A DNA stretch of 64,000 nucleotides from an uncultured Eubacteriales bacterium. GTDB lineage: Bacteria; Bacillota; Clostridia; Peptostreptococcales; Anaerovoracaceae. The first letter of the stretch is position 1. The number at the start of each line of letters is the position of its first letter. Position numbers and translations under genes: made by a program. The DNA lies in NCBI GenBank assembly GCA_900545135.1, contig UQXL01000007.1, forward strand, positions 24,504-88,503, read 5' to 3'. Shown piece by piece: positions 42,166-50,933 of this stretch. Below the pieces are notes generated by a model. That model saw nothing but the letters and a program-made list of their open reading frames with translations, was not told where the DNA came from and ran no database searches.

Positions 42166-42511
42166 CGATATTGATGCCCATTTTTATTGAAGTTCGCTCT
42201 GCGTCTTCTCTTGCCTCAAGTTGTCCGTTAATTATATCATAAAAGAACTTACGCCACAACCAAAGTCCGATTACAAAACATACCAGCCCGGTGAAGGTGA
42301 TCTTACCGTTTTGGCAGTACATGGAAAAATCGGCTGTAAGCATGCCTATGATAATATATCCGAATATTCTTAATGCAATCTTCAATGCTTTGCTCTTTTT
42401 AACAAAGCGGCTTATGAACAAGGAAAAGAAATCATATATCAAATAGGCGCAAAGTCCGCAGTATGTCATTACAATGACTACTCCGGCCTGACTCTTTATC
42501 AATTCTGTCAT
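42122..42511 (-). CDS. yabQ: Spore cortex biosynthesis protein YabQ
   Basis: Membrane protein (129 residues, about four helices) needed for spore cortex formation in Bacillus, in the mother-cell compartment. The segment VMTYCGLCAYLIYDFFSLF and the following IALRIFGYII are typical. It follows yabP by 7 bp and overlaps the divIC-like gene. Its presence supports a spore-forming lifestyle. Confidence 0.9.
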   Translation of the reverse strand: MTELIKSQAGVVIVMTYCGLCAYLIYDFFSLFISRFVKKSKALKIALRIFGYIIIGMLTADFSMYCQNGKITFTGLVCFVIGLWLWRKFFYDIINGQLEAREDAERTSIKMGINIGEEDEQKGEKAQGV

Positions 42512-42518
42512 GGCTCTT

Positions 42519-42782
42519 TTATCTCTTTCCCGGAAGCCTGAAGAATCTGCCTTTTTCCTTGATCTTTTTTTCTGTATAAGTGAGCGAACATATCTTGCCT
42601 GTGACTACCAGCATACCCTCCTGCAAATCAAGCTTTTCTATGTTCAGGTTCTCTCCTTTAAGTTCTATGCCGCCGTCTTTCAGGTTGGCCCAAAGGGTAT
42701 CTTCGTCAAAGGCGTCTACGTCTACCACTTGACTTATGGTGATTTTTTCTCTGTTTTCCAAAGAAATATAGTGGTTTTCCAT
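42519..42782 (-). CDS. yabP: Sporulation protein YabP
   Basis: Small soluble protein (87 residues) of the YabP/YqfC family, mother-cell expressed in Bacillus and needed for spore cortex/coat assembly. It begins MENHYISLENREKITISQVVDVDAFDEDT, as typical, with a conserved FDED segment. It precedes yabQ. Its leader RNA forms a stable hairpin around the ribosome site (42785-42819). Confidence 0.92.
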   Translation of the reverse strand: MENHYISLENREKITISQVVDVDAFDEDTLWANLKDGGIELKGENLNIEKLDLQEGMLVVTGKICSLTYTEKKIKEKGRFFRLPGKR

Positions 42783-42784
42783 GG

Positions 42785-42819
42785 TATATACATTCTCCTT
42801 TCTTGTATGAATGTATATA
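42785..42819 (-). promoter_or_regulatory. Leader hairpin over the yabP ribosome-binding site
   Basis: TATATACATTC (42785-42795) and GAATGTATATA (42809-42819) form a perfect 11-bp stem in the transcript; the 13-nt loop holds AAGAAAGGA, the Shine-Dalgarno, and the ATG begins 2 nt after the stem. Such a structure should limit initiation unless melted. Confidence 0.55.
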
Positions 42820-42835
42820 AATTATATGGAAATTT

Positions 42836-42856
42836 AGGCCGGTTAAGAACCGGCCT
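42836..42856 (-). terminator. Hairpin after the M23 peptidase gene
   Basis: AGGCCGGTT-AAG-AACCGGCCT is a perfect 9-bp stem with a 3-nt loop, 11 bp past the stop codon. The minus-strand tail is AAATTTCC, so it is not a strong U-tract terminator. It marks the boundary to yabP. Confidence 0.55.
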
Positions 42857-42866
42857 TTGCGTTGTT

Positions 42867-44567
42867 TTATACATAATTTGCCGGGTTTACAGTTCTGCCG
42901 TTGATCCATATTTCAAAGTGGCAGTGAGGACCTGTAACTCTTCCGGTTGCTCCTACCAGCCCAATAGTCTGTCCCTGATATACTTTCTGTCCTGCAGAGA
43001 CGTAGAGTTTGCTGCAGTGAGCATATAACGTTTCAGTATTCGCGCCATGGCTAATTATTATCATATATCCATAATTGGAATGCCATCCAGCTTTAGTTAC
43101 TGTTCCTCCGTCTGCGGCCTTTATCGGCGTTCCAACGGAAGCTGCCAGATCTATTCCTTCGTGCATTCTTCCCCATCTATAGCCATATCCTGAATAAATT
43201 CCCACGTTGACAGGCCTGATGAACGTTCCCGTTCCTGTCTTAGGCGGAACAGGCTTGGTTCCTTTTACGATTATCTCGTTTACAGGTTCTATGATTATCT
43301 CTTCATCGAGGTCTTCTCTTTCGACCTGCTGTCCATTATGTCTGGTGATCCTTGCCGTGATGCTGGCTTTTCCGTTGGAACCGCTTCTGCTTACGACTGA
43401 CTCGCCTTCATAATAGTAGCTGGATTCCTGATATTCCGTTTCATAAGGTATGCTTTCAGCTATCTTGGTAACTTCGACTGTTTCCAAGGTAAGAAGCGGA
43501 ACTTCTTTCTCGACTTTCAGCTTGTCTCCTTCATGAAGCATAGAGCTGTCGGTGAGTCCAGGGTTCATATCTTTCAGTTCTGAAAGCGTCAGTCCCAGCT
43601 TATCGCAGATCGCATAGAGGCTGTCTCCTGAAACTACAGTATATTCCGTAGCCGCCTGTCCGCCGCTCATGATTTTCGATACTGAGCTCTCCATACTGGA
43701 TACGTTGGTGAGCTTGGTGCTGTACGGCTCTATCTTTATGTCTTCTACAAAACCTACATATTCGTATTCTACATCGCTGTCATCGTCAAGGTAACTTGCT
43801 TTGACTTCTTCAAGCACTTCATTGGCTACTTGCTCGCTTTCGACGACTACTAAGATATTTCCGTCGGCTTTTATGGCGTAAGCCTGCGTCTGGATTTCGT
43901 CCATGTATGTAAATCTTCTCAGAACTGTGTCTGTATCGTCGATTTCTTTTCCGTAAGATACTACAGGTTTGAAAGTTATGTCTGTTTCAGGGTCTATCTC
44001 TATATTGGATCCGTATTCCAGCGACAGCTCGTCATTGACGATATCAAGTATTTCCAGCACGTCGGACTGTTCTTTTACGATTCCAAGAGGTCTTCCGTTG
44101 TATGAATACTCGTAGTCCGTTGACCAGGCAAAAACGCCCACTATTCCTATGATCGCGATTACAATTATAGTCGCATCTTTTATTATTTCTTTTTTGTGCT
44201 CTATAGCCTTTACTCTGCTGTCATGCATTCTTCTGCCGGCCAGGACCATCATTTTGACGATGAACCACTGGGCTATATCGCAGGTTTTATCTATCGCGCT
44301 TATAAAGGCCGCGCACACTGAAATCAGCAGGTTCCATCCTTCTTCGGCGATTTTTCCCACTTCGTCGTTTATTTCATCGACGGCCTCTATTATATTTCCT
44401 GAAATTTCTACCGTTTTGTTCCACGCGGCTGTCTTGAAATCTTCTTCAGTTTTTTCACTTTTTTCTTCTTTTTCAGGTTTTTCTTCTTTTTCGGTTTCTT
44501 TCGGCTGTTTTGGCTCTTTTTCCGAATTTTCTTCCTTTATCTTTTTTCTGAAGATAAATTTTGCCAT
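42867..44567 (-). CDS. M23 family metallopeptidase with LysM and G5 domains
   Basis: Membrane-anchored cell-wall endopeptidase (566 residues). Order: acidic Lys/Glu/Pro-rich N-terminus (10-45), membrane segment (about 133-150), a LysM repeat (YTVVSGDSLYAICDKLGLT, about 312-330), a G5 domain (about 370-440), and the M23 zinc peptidase at the end with ligands in HEGID and HCHFE (GPHCHFEIW). It would cleave peptidoglycan peptide cross-links. The start at 44565-44567 follows AGGAGAAG; it overlaps the dnaD-like gene by 31 bp. A role in spore or septum wall remodelling is inferred from the neighbours. Confidence 0.9.
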   Translation of the reverse strand: MAKFIFRKKIKEENSEKEPKQPKETEKEEKPEKEEKSEKTEEDFKTAAWNKTVEISGNIIEAVDEINDEVGKIAEEGWNLLISVCAAFISAIDKTCDIAQWFIVKMMVLAGRRMHDSRVKAIEHKKEIIKDATIIVIAIIGIVGVFAWSTDYEYSYNGRPLGIVKEQSDVLEILDIVNDELSLEYGSNIEIDPETDITFKPVVSYGKEIDDTDTVLRRFTYMDEIQTQAYAIKADGNILVVVESEQVANEVLEEVKASYLDDDSDVEYEYVGFVEDIKIEPYSTKLTNVSSMESSVSKIMSGGQAATEYTVVSGDSLYAICDKLGLTLSELKDMNPGLTDSSMLHEGDKLKVEKEVPLLTLETVEVTKIAESIPYETEYQESSYYYEGESVVSRSGSNGKASITARITRHNGQQVEREDLDEEIIIEPVNEIIVKGTKPVPPKTGTGTFIRPVNVGIYSGYGYRWGRMHEGIDLAASVGTPIKAADGGTVTKAGWHSNYGYMIIISHGANTETLYAHCSKLYVSAGQKVYQGQTIGLVGATGRVTGPHCHFEIWINGRTVNPANYV

Positions 44568-45808
44568 ATTTCCGCTTCTCCTATTCTCTGTTTTACGCAT
44601 GAACACCGTTGGCCGTCTTCGGTCAGTCCGGTATCGCTGCATTGACTGCAAGAATATTTGATGTCTGTATAATCTTCTCTGAAATTATTTTCTGTCAGCA
44701 GCACGGCTCTTTCCTCCTCCAGCAGATTCATGAGCCTCTTTGCTTCATTTCTTGCTTTTAAATCTCCGCCGAGAACGCTCTTGGACATTTTTTTGCCTAA
44801 ATCTATGAGCTGCCCGTCGATTTCTTCTATCCTCGGAAGTCTGGTATAAACTTCTTGTTTCCTTGCTTCAGCCTCTTCTTCAGCTTTTCGTCTCAAATGC
44901 TCGTAATATCTATTCAAAACGGCCTGGGTGACCGTTATCTTGCTGTTTACGCTGCGTCCGTCAGATTTGGCTTCTTCGTACCACTTTTCCAAAATACCGT
45001 TGACGTATCTGATGTTTGGAGTCGGGATAAACGAGCCCTTGCAGCATGCCTCCTCTACTCTCTCCATATTGAAGCCCATCTCGTCAAACCACCTGTCGAT
45101 TATTTCTTTTTCAGCCTTGGTCACACCTCTGCTGAGGCCCAGGCTGTGAAGAACCGACTTGTATCTGGCATTATTCTGTTCCAAAGTTTCAAGCCTCATC
45201 TTAACATCGTCTTCAGTCTTAAGACCATCGGCTGTCCACTGGGCTATGACCTTTGATATATAGCTGATCGAATCCTTCCCTTTCTCAAGGCAATAGACTA
45301 TGGCTGACGAAATAACTTCTTTCGTCGCCTCAAGATCACTGACCCATGAAAAAACTTCCCTCGTCTCTTTTGCAGAAAGAGGCTTTCCCATTATGCTTTC
45401 CACTTCAAACAGCAGCTCTTTCAGCTCACTGTCGTAAAGGGGCGCGTCTGTTCCCGCCTTATCCTTTTTGACTTCGCTTTCCACTCCCCGGCCGTACATC
45501 AGGCTTCTCAGCTGCTTGAATTCTATATCATAGTCATCGCCGGCGCCAAAACTCTTCTGATGTTTTTCCACGACTCCCATGCCGGCCCAGTAATCCCACG
45601 CTTCTTCTATCTGTTTTTCCGAAAGGCCCAGCTGTTTGGCCATTTCTTTATACGTCATGTCAGCCTGATACTGACTATACAAAAGGCCGTACAGATAGAC
45701 CTTTACATAGTCTCCGGGCGCCGCGGCCATATATTCATTTATGAAGATGTTTTCTACGTCAGTGGAAAGCAGATAAAAATCTTTTACTTTCTCTCTGTTA
45801 AAACTCAT
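44537..45808 (-). CDS. DnaD-domain replication initiation protein with Cys-rich tail
   Basis: DNA-remodelling replication protein (423 residues). It has an N-terminal winged-helix part (about 1-110), two DnaD/DnaB2-like helical domains (about 125-310) and a C-terminal segment (about 325-423) with CSQCSDTGLTEDGQRCSCVKQ. That tail resembles the zinc-binding N-terminus of DnaC-type helicase loaders, but no AAA+ ATPase follows. The gene precedes the M23 gene and lies downstream of dnaB, in keeping with helicase loading at the origin. Confidence 0.88.
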   Translation of the reverse strand: MSFNREKVKDFYLLSTDVENIFINEYMAAAPGDYVKVYLYGLLYSQYQADMTYKEMAKQLGLSEKQIEEAWDYWAGMGVVEKHQKSFGAGDDYDIEFKQLRSLMYGRGVESEVKKDKAGTDAPLYDSELKELLFEVESIMGKPLSAKETREVFSWVSDLEATKEVISSAIVYCLEKGKDSISYISKVIAQWTADGLKTEDDVKMRLETLEQNNARYKSVLHSLGLSRGVTKAEKEIIDRWFDEMGFNMERVEEACCKGSFIPTPNIRYVNGILEKWYEEAKSDGRSVNSKITVTQAVLNRYYEHLRRKAEEEAEARKQEVYTRLPRIEEIDGQLIDLGKKMSKSVLGGDLKARNEAKRLMNLLEEERAVLLTENNFREDYTDIKYSCSQCSDTGLTEDGQRCSCVKQRIGEAEIWQNLSSEKR

Positions 45809-45839
45809 TATACTTTTGCTTTCATCTTGTTTATCTGAA

Positions 45840-46028
45840 TTATTCTGCTTTGTTTAGATCATTGAGGAGATTCTCAAGGCTTATGCCATGGCCTTTTGCC
45901 GCTTCTTCCAGCGTTTCTGTCATCGCGCCGGGACAGCCTGGACATGTCAGCAAATACTTTTGAAAGACTTTTTCATAGATTTCTCCCATTTCCAACACTT
46001 GGGAAACGGTCATTTCCTTTGTAATCAT
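45840..46028 (-). CDS. DUF1858-domain small protein
   Basis: Protein of 62 residues with the DUF1858 pattern: MTVSQVLEMG at the start, a CPGCPG motif (Cys29/Cys32, TCPGCPGA) and a helical end. Members are often linked to hybrid-cluster and sulfur/redox proteins and may carry a metal or persulphide at the Cys pair; the role here is unknown. It lies between dnaB and the dnaD-like gene. Confidence 0.88.
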   Translation of the reverse strand: MITKEMTVSQVLEMGEIYEKVFQKYLLTCPGCPGAMTETLEEAAKGHGISLENLLNDLNKAE

Positions 46029-46049
46029 CTCTGCCTCCTCCTTATGATG

Positions 46050-47363
46050 TTACAGTGCTTTGTCACTGAACTTTGTGTATCTGGCTACCCAGGTCAGCTC
46101 TATCCTGTCTGTCGGACCGCTTCTGTGCTTAGCCAGATTGACTTCGCATACGCCCGGCTTCTCTGTGTTCTCATTGTAATAATCATCTCTGTAAAGGAAG
46201 ATGACTATATCGGCATCCTGCTCTATCGAACCGGATTCCCTGAGGTCGGAAAGCATCGGTCTTTTGTCCTGTCTCTGTTCAGGGGCTCTGGAAAGCTGCG
46301 AAAGAACTATGACAGGGCAGTCCATTTCTCTGGCAAGCAGCTTCAGATGCCTGGAAAGCGCGCTGACTTCCTGCTGTCTGCTGTCTGCGCGTCCATCAAA
46401 GGTCATAAGCTGAAGGTAGTCAATGACTATCAGGTCAAGACCCTGCTCAGCCTTGAGCCGCCTGCATTTATTTCTCATCTCCATGACTGAAATGCCCGGA
46501 GTATCGTCTATCACAATTTTAGTTTCATTAAGCTCGTCCAAGGCTACGTTGATTCTGTCCCAGTCCTTGCGCTCTAAGGTTCCTTTTTTCAGTTTTTCAG
46601 ATTCGACTCTGGCCTGCATGGCTATGAGTCTCTGTCCCAGCTGTTCCTGAGACATTTCCAAGCTGAAAATGATCACTGAAGCGCCTGCCTTTACCGCACT
46701 CTGGGCGGCTATATTCAGAGCGAAAGCTGTTTTTCCCATTCCGGGACGTGCCGCTATTATTATCAGATCCGACTTCTGAAGACCGGACGTTTTTTCATCA
46801 AGATGGCTGAAACCTGTGGGAAGACCTGTAGTATTGCCTTTATTTCTCTCGGCGTCGTCGATCATCTTCAGGTTTTTCATCAATACGTCCTGAATCTTGG
46901 CATAGTCGTTTTTCTGACGTTTCTGCGCTATGCGGAAAATATTAGCTTCCGCGTCGTTTATCAGTTCCTCTGCTTCCTGCTTTTCCTCATAACCTTTTGA
47001 AGCGATTTCTTCGGAAGCATAGATGAGCTGCCTCGTCATGGCTTTTTCAGCCACTATCTTGGCATATTCCCCGGCGTTGGCCGTGGACGGCACCTCTGCT
47101 GTGAGAGTTCCTATGTATGTTCTGCCTCCCACCATATCCAGCGCTTTGTGTGTCTTCAGATCTTCGCAGACTGTGAGCATGTCCACTGCGCTGTTTTCGC
47201 GGTAAAGCCTCATTATTGAATTGAAAATTTCTCTATGGCTTTCGTTATAAAAGTCTTCAGCTCTTACTTCTTCCACCACGTCCAGCAAAGCATCTTTACT
47301 GAGCATACAAGCGCCGAGAGCTGATCTTTCTGCCTCTTCATTATGCGGAGGTATTCTTTCCAT
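46050..47363 (-). CDS. dnaB: Replicative DNA helicase
   Basis: Hexameric 5'-3' helicase of the replication fork (437 residues). The N-terminal domain (about 1-110) is followed by a linker and the RecA-like ATPase with Walker A AARPGMGKTA (205-213), Walker B (LIVIDYLQLM) and the SALSRHLK/LSQLSR motif. It directly follows rplI (14 bp), the usual rplI-dnaB order. Confidence 0.96.
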   Translation of the reverse strand: MERIPPHNEEAERSALGACMLSKDALLDVVEEVRAEDFYNESHREIFNSIMRLYRENSAVDMLTVCEDLKTHKALDMVGGRTYIGTLTAEVPSTANAGEYAKIVAEKAMTRQLIYASEEIASKGYEEKQEAEELINDAEANIFRIAQKRQKNDYAKIQDVLMKNLKMIDDAERNKGNTTGLPTGFSHLDEKTSGLQKSDLIIIAARPGMGKTAFALNIAAQSAVKAGASVIIFSLEMSQEQLGQRLIAMQARVESEKLKKGTLERKDWDRINVALDELNETKIVIDDTPGISVMEMRNKCRRLKAEQGLDLIVIDYLQLMTFDGRADSRQQEVSALSRHLKLLAREMDCPVIVLSQLSRAPEQRQDKRPMLSDLRESGSIEQDADIVIFLYRDDYYNENTEKPGVCEVNLAKHRSGPTDRIELTWVARYTKFSDKAL

Positions 47364-47377
47364 GTATTTCTCCCGAA

Positions 47378-47824
47378 TTACTCTGCCTCAACTATGACTT
47401 TGAGCTGCGCAGTTACTTCCTGATACAGCTTTATGTCTACGGCTGTCTCGCCAGTCTGCTTAATCGGTGAGCTAAGCTGAATCTTCTTTTTATCCAGATC
47501 CATGCCGTGCTGCGCTTTGAGAGCTTCTGCTATATCCTTAGACGTTATTGAGCCGAAAATCTTTCCGCTGTCTCCGACTTTAGTAGATATCTTTACGGAA
47601 AGCTTATTTATCTCTTCGGCCCTGGCCTGAGCGGCGGCCTTTTCTTCAGCCTTTTTCTCCGCGGCTATGGCCTTTTGCTTTTCCAGACTTCTTATATTTC
47701 CCTCAGTAGCCTCTTTGGCGTAGCCCCTTGGAAGCAGCATGTTTCTCGCGTATCCGTCGCTGACTTTGACTACGTCTCCGGCTTTTCCTGTTCCTTTTAC
47801 ATCTCTATTTAAAATAACTATCAT
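47378..47824 (-). CDS. rplI: 50S ribosomal protein L9
   Basis: Large-subunit ribosomal protein (148 residues) with the N-terminal domain MIVILNRDVKGTGKAGDVVKVSDGYARN and the signature NMLLPRGYAK. A long central helix (about 40-75) joins the C-terminal rRNA-binding domain. It overlaps the end of the gdpP-like gene by 4 bp. Confidence 0.97.
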   Translation of the reverse strand: MIVILNRDVKGTGKAGDVVKVSDGYARNMLLPRGYAKEATEGNIRSLEKQKAIAAEKKAEEKAAAQARAEEINKLSVKISTKVGDSGKIFGSITSKDIAEALKAQHGMDLDKKKIQLSSPIKQTGETAVDIKLYQEVTAQLKVIVEAE

Positions 47825-49578
47825 TGTATGACCTCCATTATTTCAAGAACTTTTCTTATGGCCTCTCCCGGCGGAATGTCTACCTGCGCGGCAGCTGTCG
47901 TAAGATGTCCGCCTCCGTTGAACTTTTCCATCACGGTCTGCACGTTTACTTCTCCCAAGGATCTGGCGCTTATGACAGTGCGGCCCTCTCCGTTTATACC
48001 GGCGACAAAGCTGGCTTTTACGCCTCTTACAGTCAAAAGCTGATCTGCCACCTGAGCGCAGATTACTTGTTCATCCGGGTGTTTCTTTGAGCATACGGAG
48101 ACCACTATGCCTCCGTCATAGAAATGTGCCTCAGCAAGGGCTTTAGTTTTGATGATGAAGCTTTCCAGTTCTTCCTGGAAAAACCTGCTTACTTCGGTAG
48201 GGTCGGCGCCCTGCCTCCTGAGCCATGCTGCGGCTTCAAATGTTCTGACTCCTGCTTTGACGGTAAATCCGTTGGTATCTATGGTCATTCCTGCTAGCAG
48301 CGCTTCTGCCTCCAGTTTGATCAAAGCTTTTTTGCTTGTCATATATTGAAGAATTTCCGTTACCAGTTCACATGTCGACGATGCATACGATTCCATGTAA
48401 GCCAGCACCGGATTCTCTATAAATTCCTCAACTCTGCGGTGATGGTCTATTACCACTACTCTCTCGCATATGTCAAGAAGTTCAGGGCACTCAACCATGC
48501 TCGGTCTGTGCGTATCCAATACTATCAGCAGGCTGTCCTTATCGGCAAGAGATTTCGCCTTGCCGCTGTTTATGAATCTATATTCATCACTGTCTCTGGC
48601 TTGTTTGAATATGACCTGCAGGGCTTCTTTGTAGTTGTCTATAACTATATATGGCTCCACATCTCTGAGACAACACAGCCGCGCGACGCCGAGAGCTGCG
48701 CCGAAGCAGTCCATGTCAGGATTTGTGTGACCCATGATGAATATTTTTTTTGACTGATCTATGAGCTGTTTCAGGGCGTGGCCTACTATCCTTGATTTGC
48801 CTTTGTTTCTCTTCTCCACTGTCTGAAGCGTACCGCCAAAATATTCTATCTTTCTATTTTGCTTTACTACGGCCTGATCTCCGCCTCGTCCCAGCGCCAA
48901 GTCTAAAGCGGCGTCGGCATATTCTTCTGTCTCCCTAGGGTTTTTCCCTCCGACTCCTACGCCTATGCTGAGGCTGGCAGGAAAGTCCGCGCTGGTTTCC
49001 AGATCTCTCACTTCATCTAAAATGCTGAATTTCAGAGCAATGAGCTTTTCAAGAAAATACTGCTCAAAGGCAATGAGATAAATATTGTTATCCATCTCGT
49101 TGACGCTGGCATTGGCTTTGCCTGCCCACTTTCTTATTATGTTGTCTATATTGTTGGTCAAGGACTGCCTCTCCTGGGCAGTCATATCTGCTATCAGTTC
49201 GTCATAGTTGTCTACCTGAATTTTGGCGAGACACATTTTCTCTTCGTTGTATCTCTCCTTCAATTTTTCAAAAGCAGTCACATCATTGAAGAGCACCGAC
49301 AAGAGTTCCTCTCCATCTTCGCTTATTTTCTGAGGAACTAATTTAAACATTTTCTCGTTTCTTTTAATGACGGGATATTGTCCGTTATCGGCGATTTCAT
49401 AAAGTTCGCCTGCTTTGATTCCCGTCAGGGTGAAAATATCGCTGTCCACTATCTCATCATATATGAATACTTCACTTATCCTGTCGTTTGCACTTAAAAC
49501 TTTGCCTTGCTGGTTAATGACGCAGATAGGCATCGGAACATAGGATGATATGACTTTTTCACTTGACAATACTGCCAT
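47821..49578 (-). CDS. gdpP: GdpP-like cyclic-di-AMP phosphodiesterase without membrane anchor
   Basis: DHH-family phosphodiesterase (585 residues) that would hydrolyse c-di-AMP to pApA. Order: PAS-like domain (about 12-110), degenerate GGDEF domain (about 115-245), DHH domain with GHTNPDMD (283-290), LDTHRP and DHH (378-380), and DHHA1 with NGGGH near the end. Usual GdpP has two membrane helices before the PAS domain; here they are missing, and a GGAGAG site 4 bases before the ATG argues this is the real start. Confidence 0.9.
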   Translation of the reverse strand: MAVLSSEKVISSYVPMPICVINQQGKVLSANDRISEVFIYDEIVDSDIFTLTGIKAGELYEIADNGQYPVIKRNEKMFKLVPQKISEDGEELLSVLFNDVTAFEKLKERYNEEKMCLAKIQVDNYDELIADMTAQERQSLTNNIDNIIRKWAGKANASVNEMDNNIYLIAFEQYFLEKLIALKFSILDEVRDLETSADFPASLSIGVGVGGKNPRETEEYADAALDLALGRGGDQAVVKQNRKIEYFGGTLQTVEKRNKGKSRIVGHALKQLIDQSKKIFIMGHTNPDMDCFGAALGVARLCCLRDVEPYIVIDNYKEALQVIFKQARDSDEYRFINSGKAKSLADKDSLLIVLDTHRPSMVECPELLDICERVVVIDHHRRVEEFIENPVLAYMESYASSTCELVTEILQYMTSKKALIKLEAEALLAGMTIDTNGFTVKAGVRTFEAAAWLRRQGADPTEVSRFFQEELESFIIKTKALAEAHFYDGGIVVSVCSKKHPDEQVICAQVADQLLTVRGVKASFVAGINGEGRTVISARSLGEVNVQTVMEKFNGGGHLTTAAAQVDIPPGEAIRKVLEIMEVIQ

Positions 49579-49748
49579 AATACTCTCCGTTCTCTCGAGG
49601 GCGAATATATATAAATTATTTTACCATTGCCCTGCCTTAGTTAAGTGTTGTTTTTGTGATAATCTAAAGACGCCTGAAGCAGCCTTTTTAATCACTGCCT
49701 TATATTTTATTACAAAGCTTTATTTCTTCGTAAGGTACAGCTTGTGAA

Positions 49749-49907
49749 ACAGGCGAAGCAGCGCATGTTTTCAGTCCGGAAGCAAAATCTGTCTGAGCCG
49801 CGCTGTAAAGCAGAATGCTGTGCAAGTTGCCGAACTTTGCATTGTTCAAAAGCGGCGAGTTATTTTGCTTCCCTGAAAACGAAGCGGCAAGCCGTCGTTT
49901 CGCCTGT
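49749..49907. repeat. Long imperfect inverted repeat in the gdpP upstream gap
   Basis: ACAGGCGAA (49749-49757), GTTTTCAG (49767-49774) and GGAAGCAAAAT (49778-49788) pair in order with ATTTTGCTTCC (49862-49872), CTGAAAAC (49873-49880) and TTCGCCTGT (49899-49907); inside, GCCGC (49797-49801) can pair with GCGGC (49852-49856). The whole can fold as one stem-loop of about 160 nt. It lies in the 412-bp gap 49579-49990, which has no gene. It may be an extragenic repeat or a structured RNA. Confidence 0.4.
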
Positions 49908-49990
49908 ATCCTTACGGTAAATAACAGGTTTGTAATAAACTATTATACCACATATCCCCCGCCTTTTCATCTACAAGATATAGTGTGTTT

Positions 49991-50500
49991 TCATAGAAGC
50001 TTAAGCCTGCCGCCACATTTTCCACATCTATATCTGCCGGGATTTTTAATTAAAGGGCACATCCTCTTACGAGGATACTGCTGTCCGCACATTTTGCAAA
50101 CCGCAGTATATTTGATGGATTCTGCTTCCTTTGGTGCTGAAATTCCGAGCTCCTCGAAGTTTACCATTCTCTTTATATGATAACCCAAAAGCCTTTCTGT
50201 TTTTTCGCTATATTCTTTCCATTTTTTCCCATGATCAAAGCTGCCGGGGCATGTGTGAAGAAGTTCATGAGCTATTATGCCCGAGAGTTGAAAATCTTCA
50301 CACTCCAGTGCTTTGGCAGAAATTTCTATGGTAAAACGTTGTTCGCCTCCCGGCAGGATTTCTCTCAGACATGCGCCCAGCCGTTTTCTAGTCCTGTTAT
50401 TGACGGTGATTTTATTTATATTGCCGGAGATTGGAATTCCAATGATTTTCATTTCCTGAGATATCTTTTTCGTTAATTCATATATTCTGTCTATTGTCAT
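49991..50500 (-). CDS. SprT-like zinc metalloprotease-domain protein
   Basis: Protein of 169 residues with a SprT-like fold: the zinc motif HELLH (IIAHELLHTCPGSFDHG, about 78-94, with the third His in FDHG) and a C-terminal zinc ribbon (CKMCGQQYPRKRMC and CGKCG). Relatives act on DNA-protein cross-links in eukaryotes (Spartan); bacterial roles are not settled. It is not linked to another gene by overlap. Confidence 0.85.
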   Translation of the reverse strand: MTIDRIYELTKKISQEMKIIGIPISGNINKITVNNRTRKRLGACLREILPGGEQRFTIEISAKALECEDFQLSGIIAHELLHTCPGSFDHGKKWKEYSEKTERLLGYHIKRMVNFEELGISAPKEAESIKYTAVCKMCGQQYPRKRMCPLIKNPGRYRCGKCGGRLKLL

Positions 50501-50597
50501 GCTTCAACTGCTCTTTCTTTTTTCTCTGCCAGCCGCGGGCTCGGCCCTGACCATTAAGTTATAATGCTGCAGCTGCTTAAAGGTTCCTTTAAAAGAG

Positions 50598-50618
50598 AAA
50601 CCCCTTTAAAAGGGGTTT
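50598..50618 (-). terminator. Hairpin after the DUF1294 gene
   Basis: AAACCCC and GGGGTTT form a perfect 7-bp stem, 28 bp past the DUF1294 stop codon; the minus-strand tail reads CTCTTTTAAAGG, with a short T run. Confidence 0.55.
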
Positions 50619-50645
50619 GCTGTAAATTCTCTGCGTTATTCTGCG

Positions 50646-50918
50646 TCAAACTATATTAAAATGTATCAGCCCATATATGACTGCCGCATTGACGATGAGC
50701 GCCACAGGCAAGCCAACTTTAAACGTTACTTTCCTGGTTTTATGATTAAACACTATAGCTCCCGCGCCTATTCCTACGGCCCCCATTATAAACGCGCTCA
50801 TAAGAAGAGTTTTCTCGCTGATTCTCTCTTCGTCTTTTATGGCTCTGCGTTTATCTATGCCCATCATGATAAACGCTATAGAGTTCCATATAACCATCAG
50901 CAATATTAAAAGTTTCAT
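50646..50918 (-). CDS. DUF1294 membrane protein
   Basis: Small membrane protein (90 residues) with about three helices and the family's central DKRRAIKDEERISEKTLL motif and FNHKTRKVTFKVG. No function is known. The start at 50916-50918 is preceded by AAAGG. The start codon lies inside a parS-like sequence (50911-50926), 15 bp after parB. Confidence 0.88.
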   Translation of the reverse strand: MKLLILLMVIWNSIAFIMMGIDKRRAIKDEERISEKTLLMSAFIMGAVGIGAGAIVFNHKTRKVTFKVGLPVALIVNAAVIYGLIHFNIV

Positions 50919-50926
50919 GTGAAACA
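50911..50926. promoter_or_regulatory. Degenerate parS-like site
   Basis: AGTTTCATGTGAAACA differs from parS TGTTTCACGTGAAACA at two positions and covers the DUF1294 start codon. It is near parB, as parS sites commonly are. Confidence 0.5.
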
Positions 50927-50933
50927 TCCTTTC

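Noticed and set aside
42802..42809. CATACAAG as a sigma-E -10 box for yabP
   Set aside because: The predicted transcript would start inside the ribosome site and the -35 element is not convincing.
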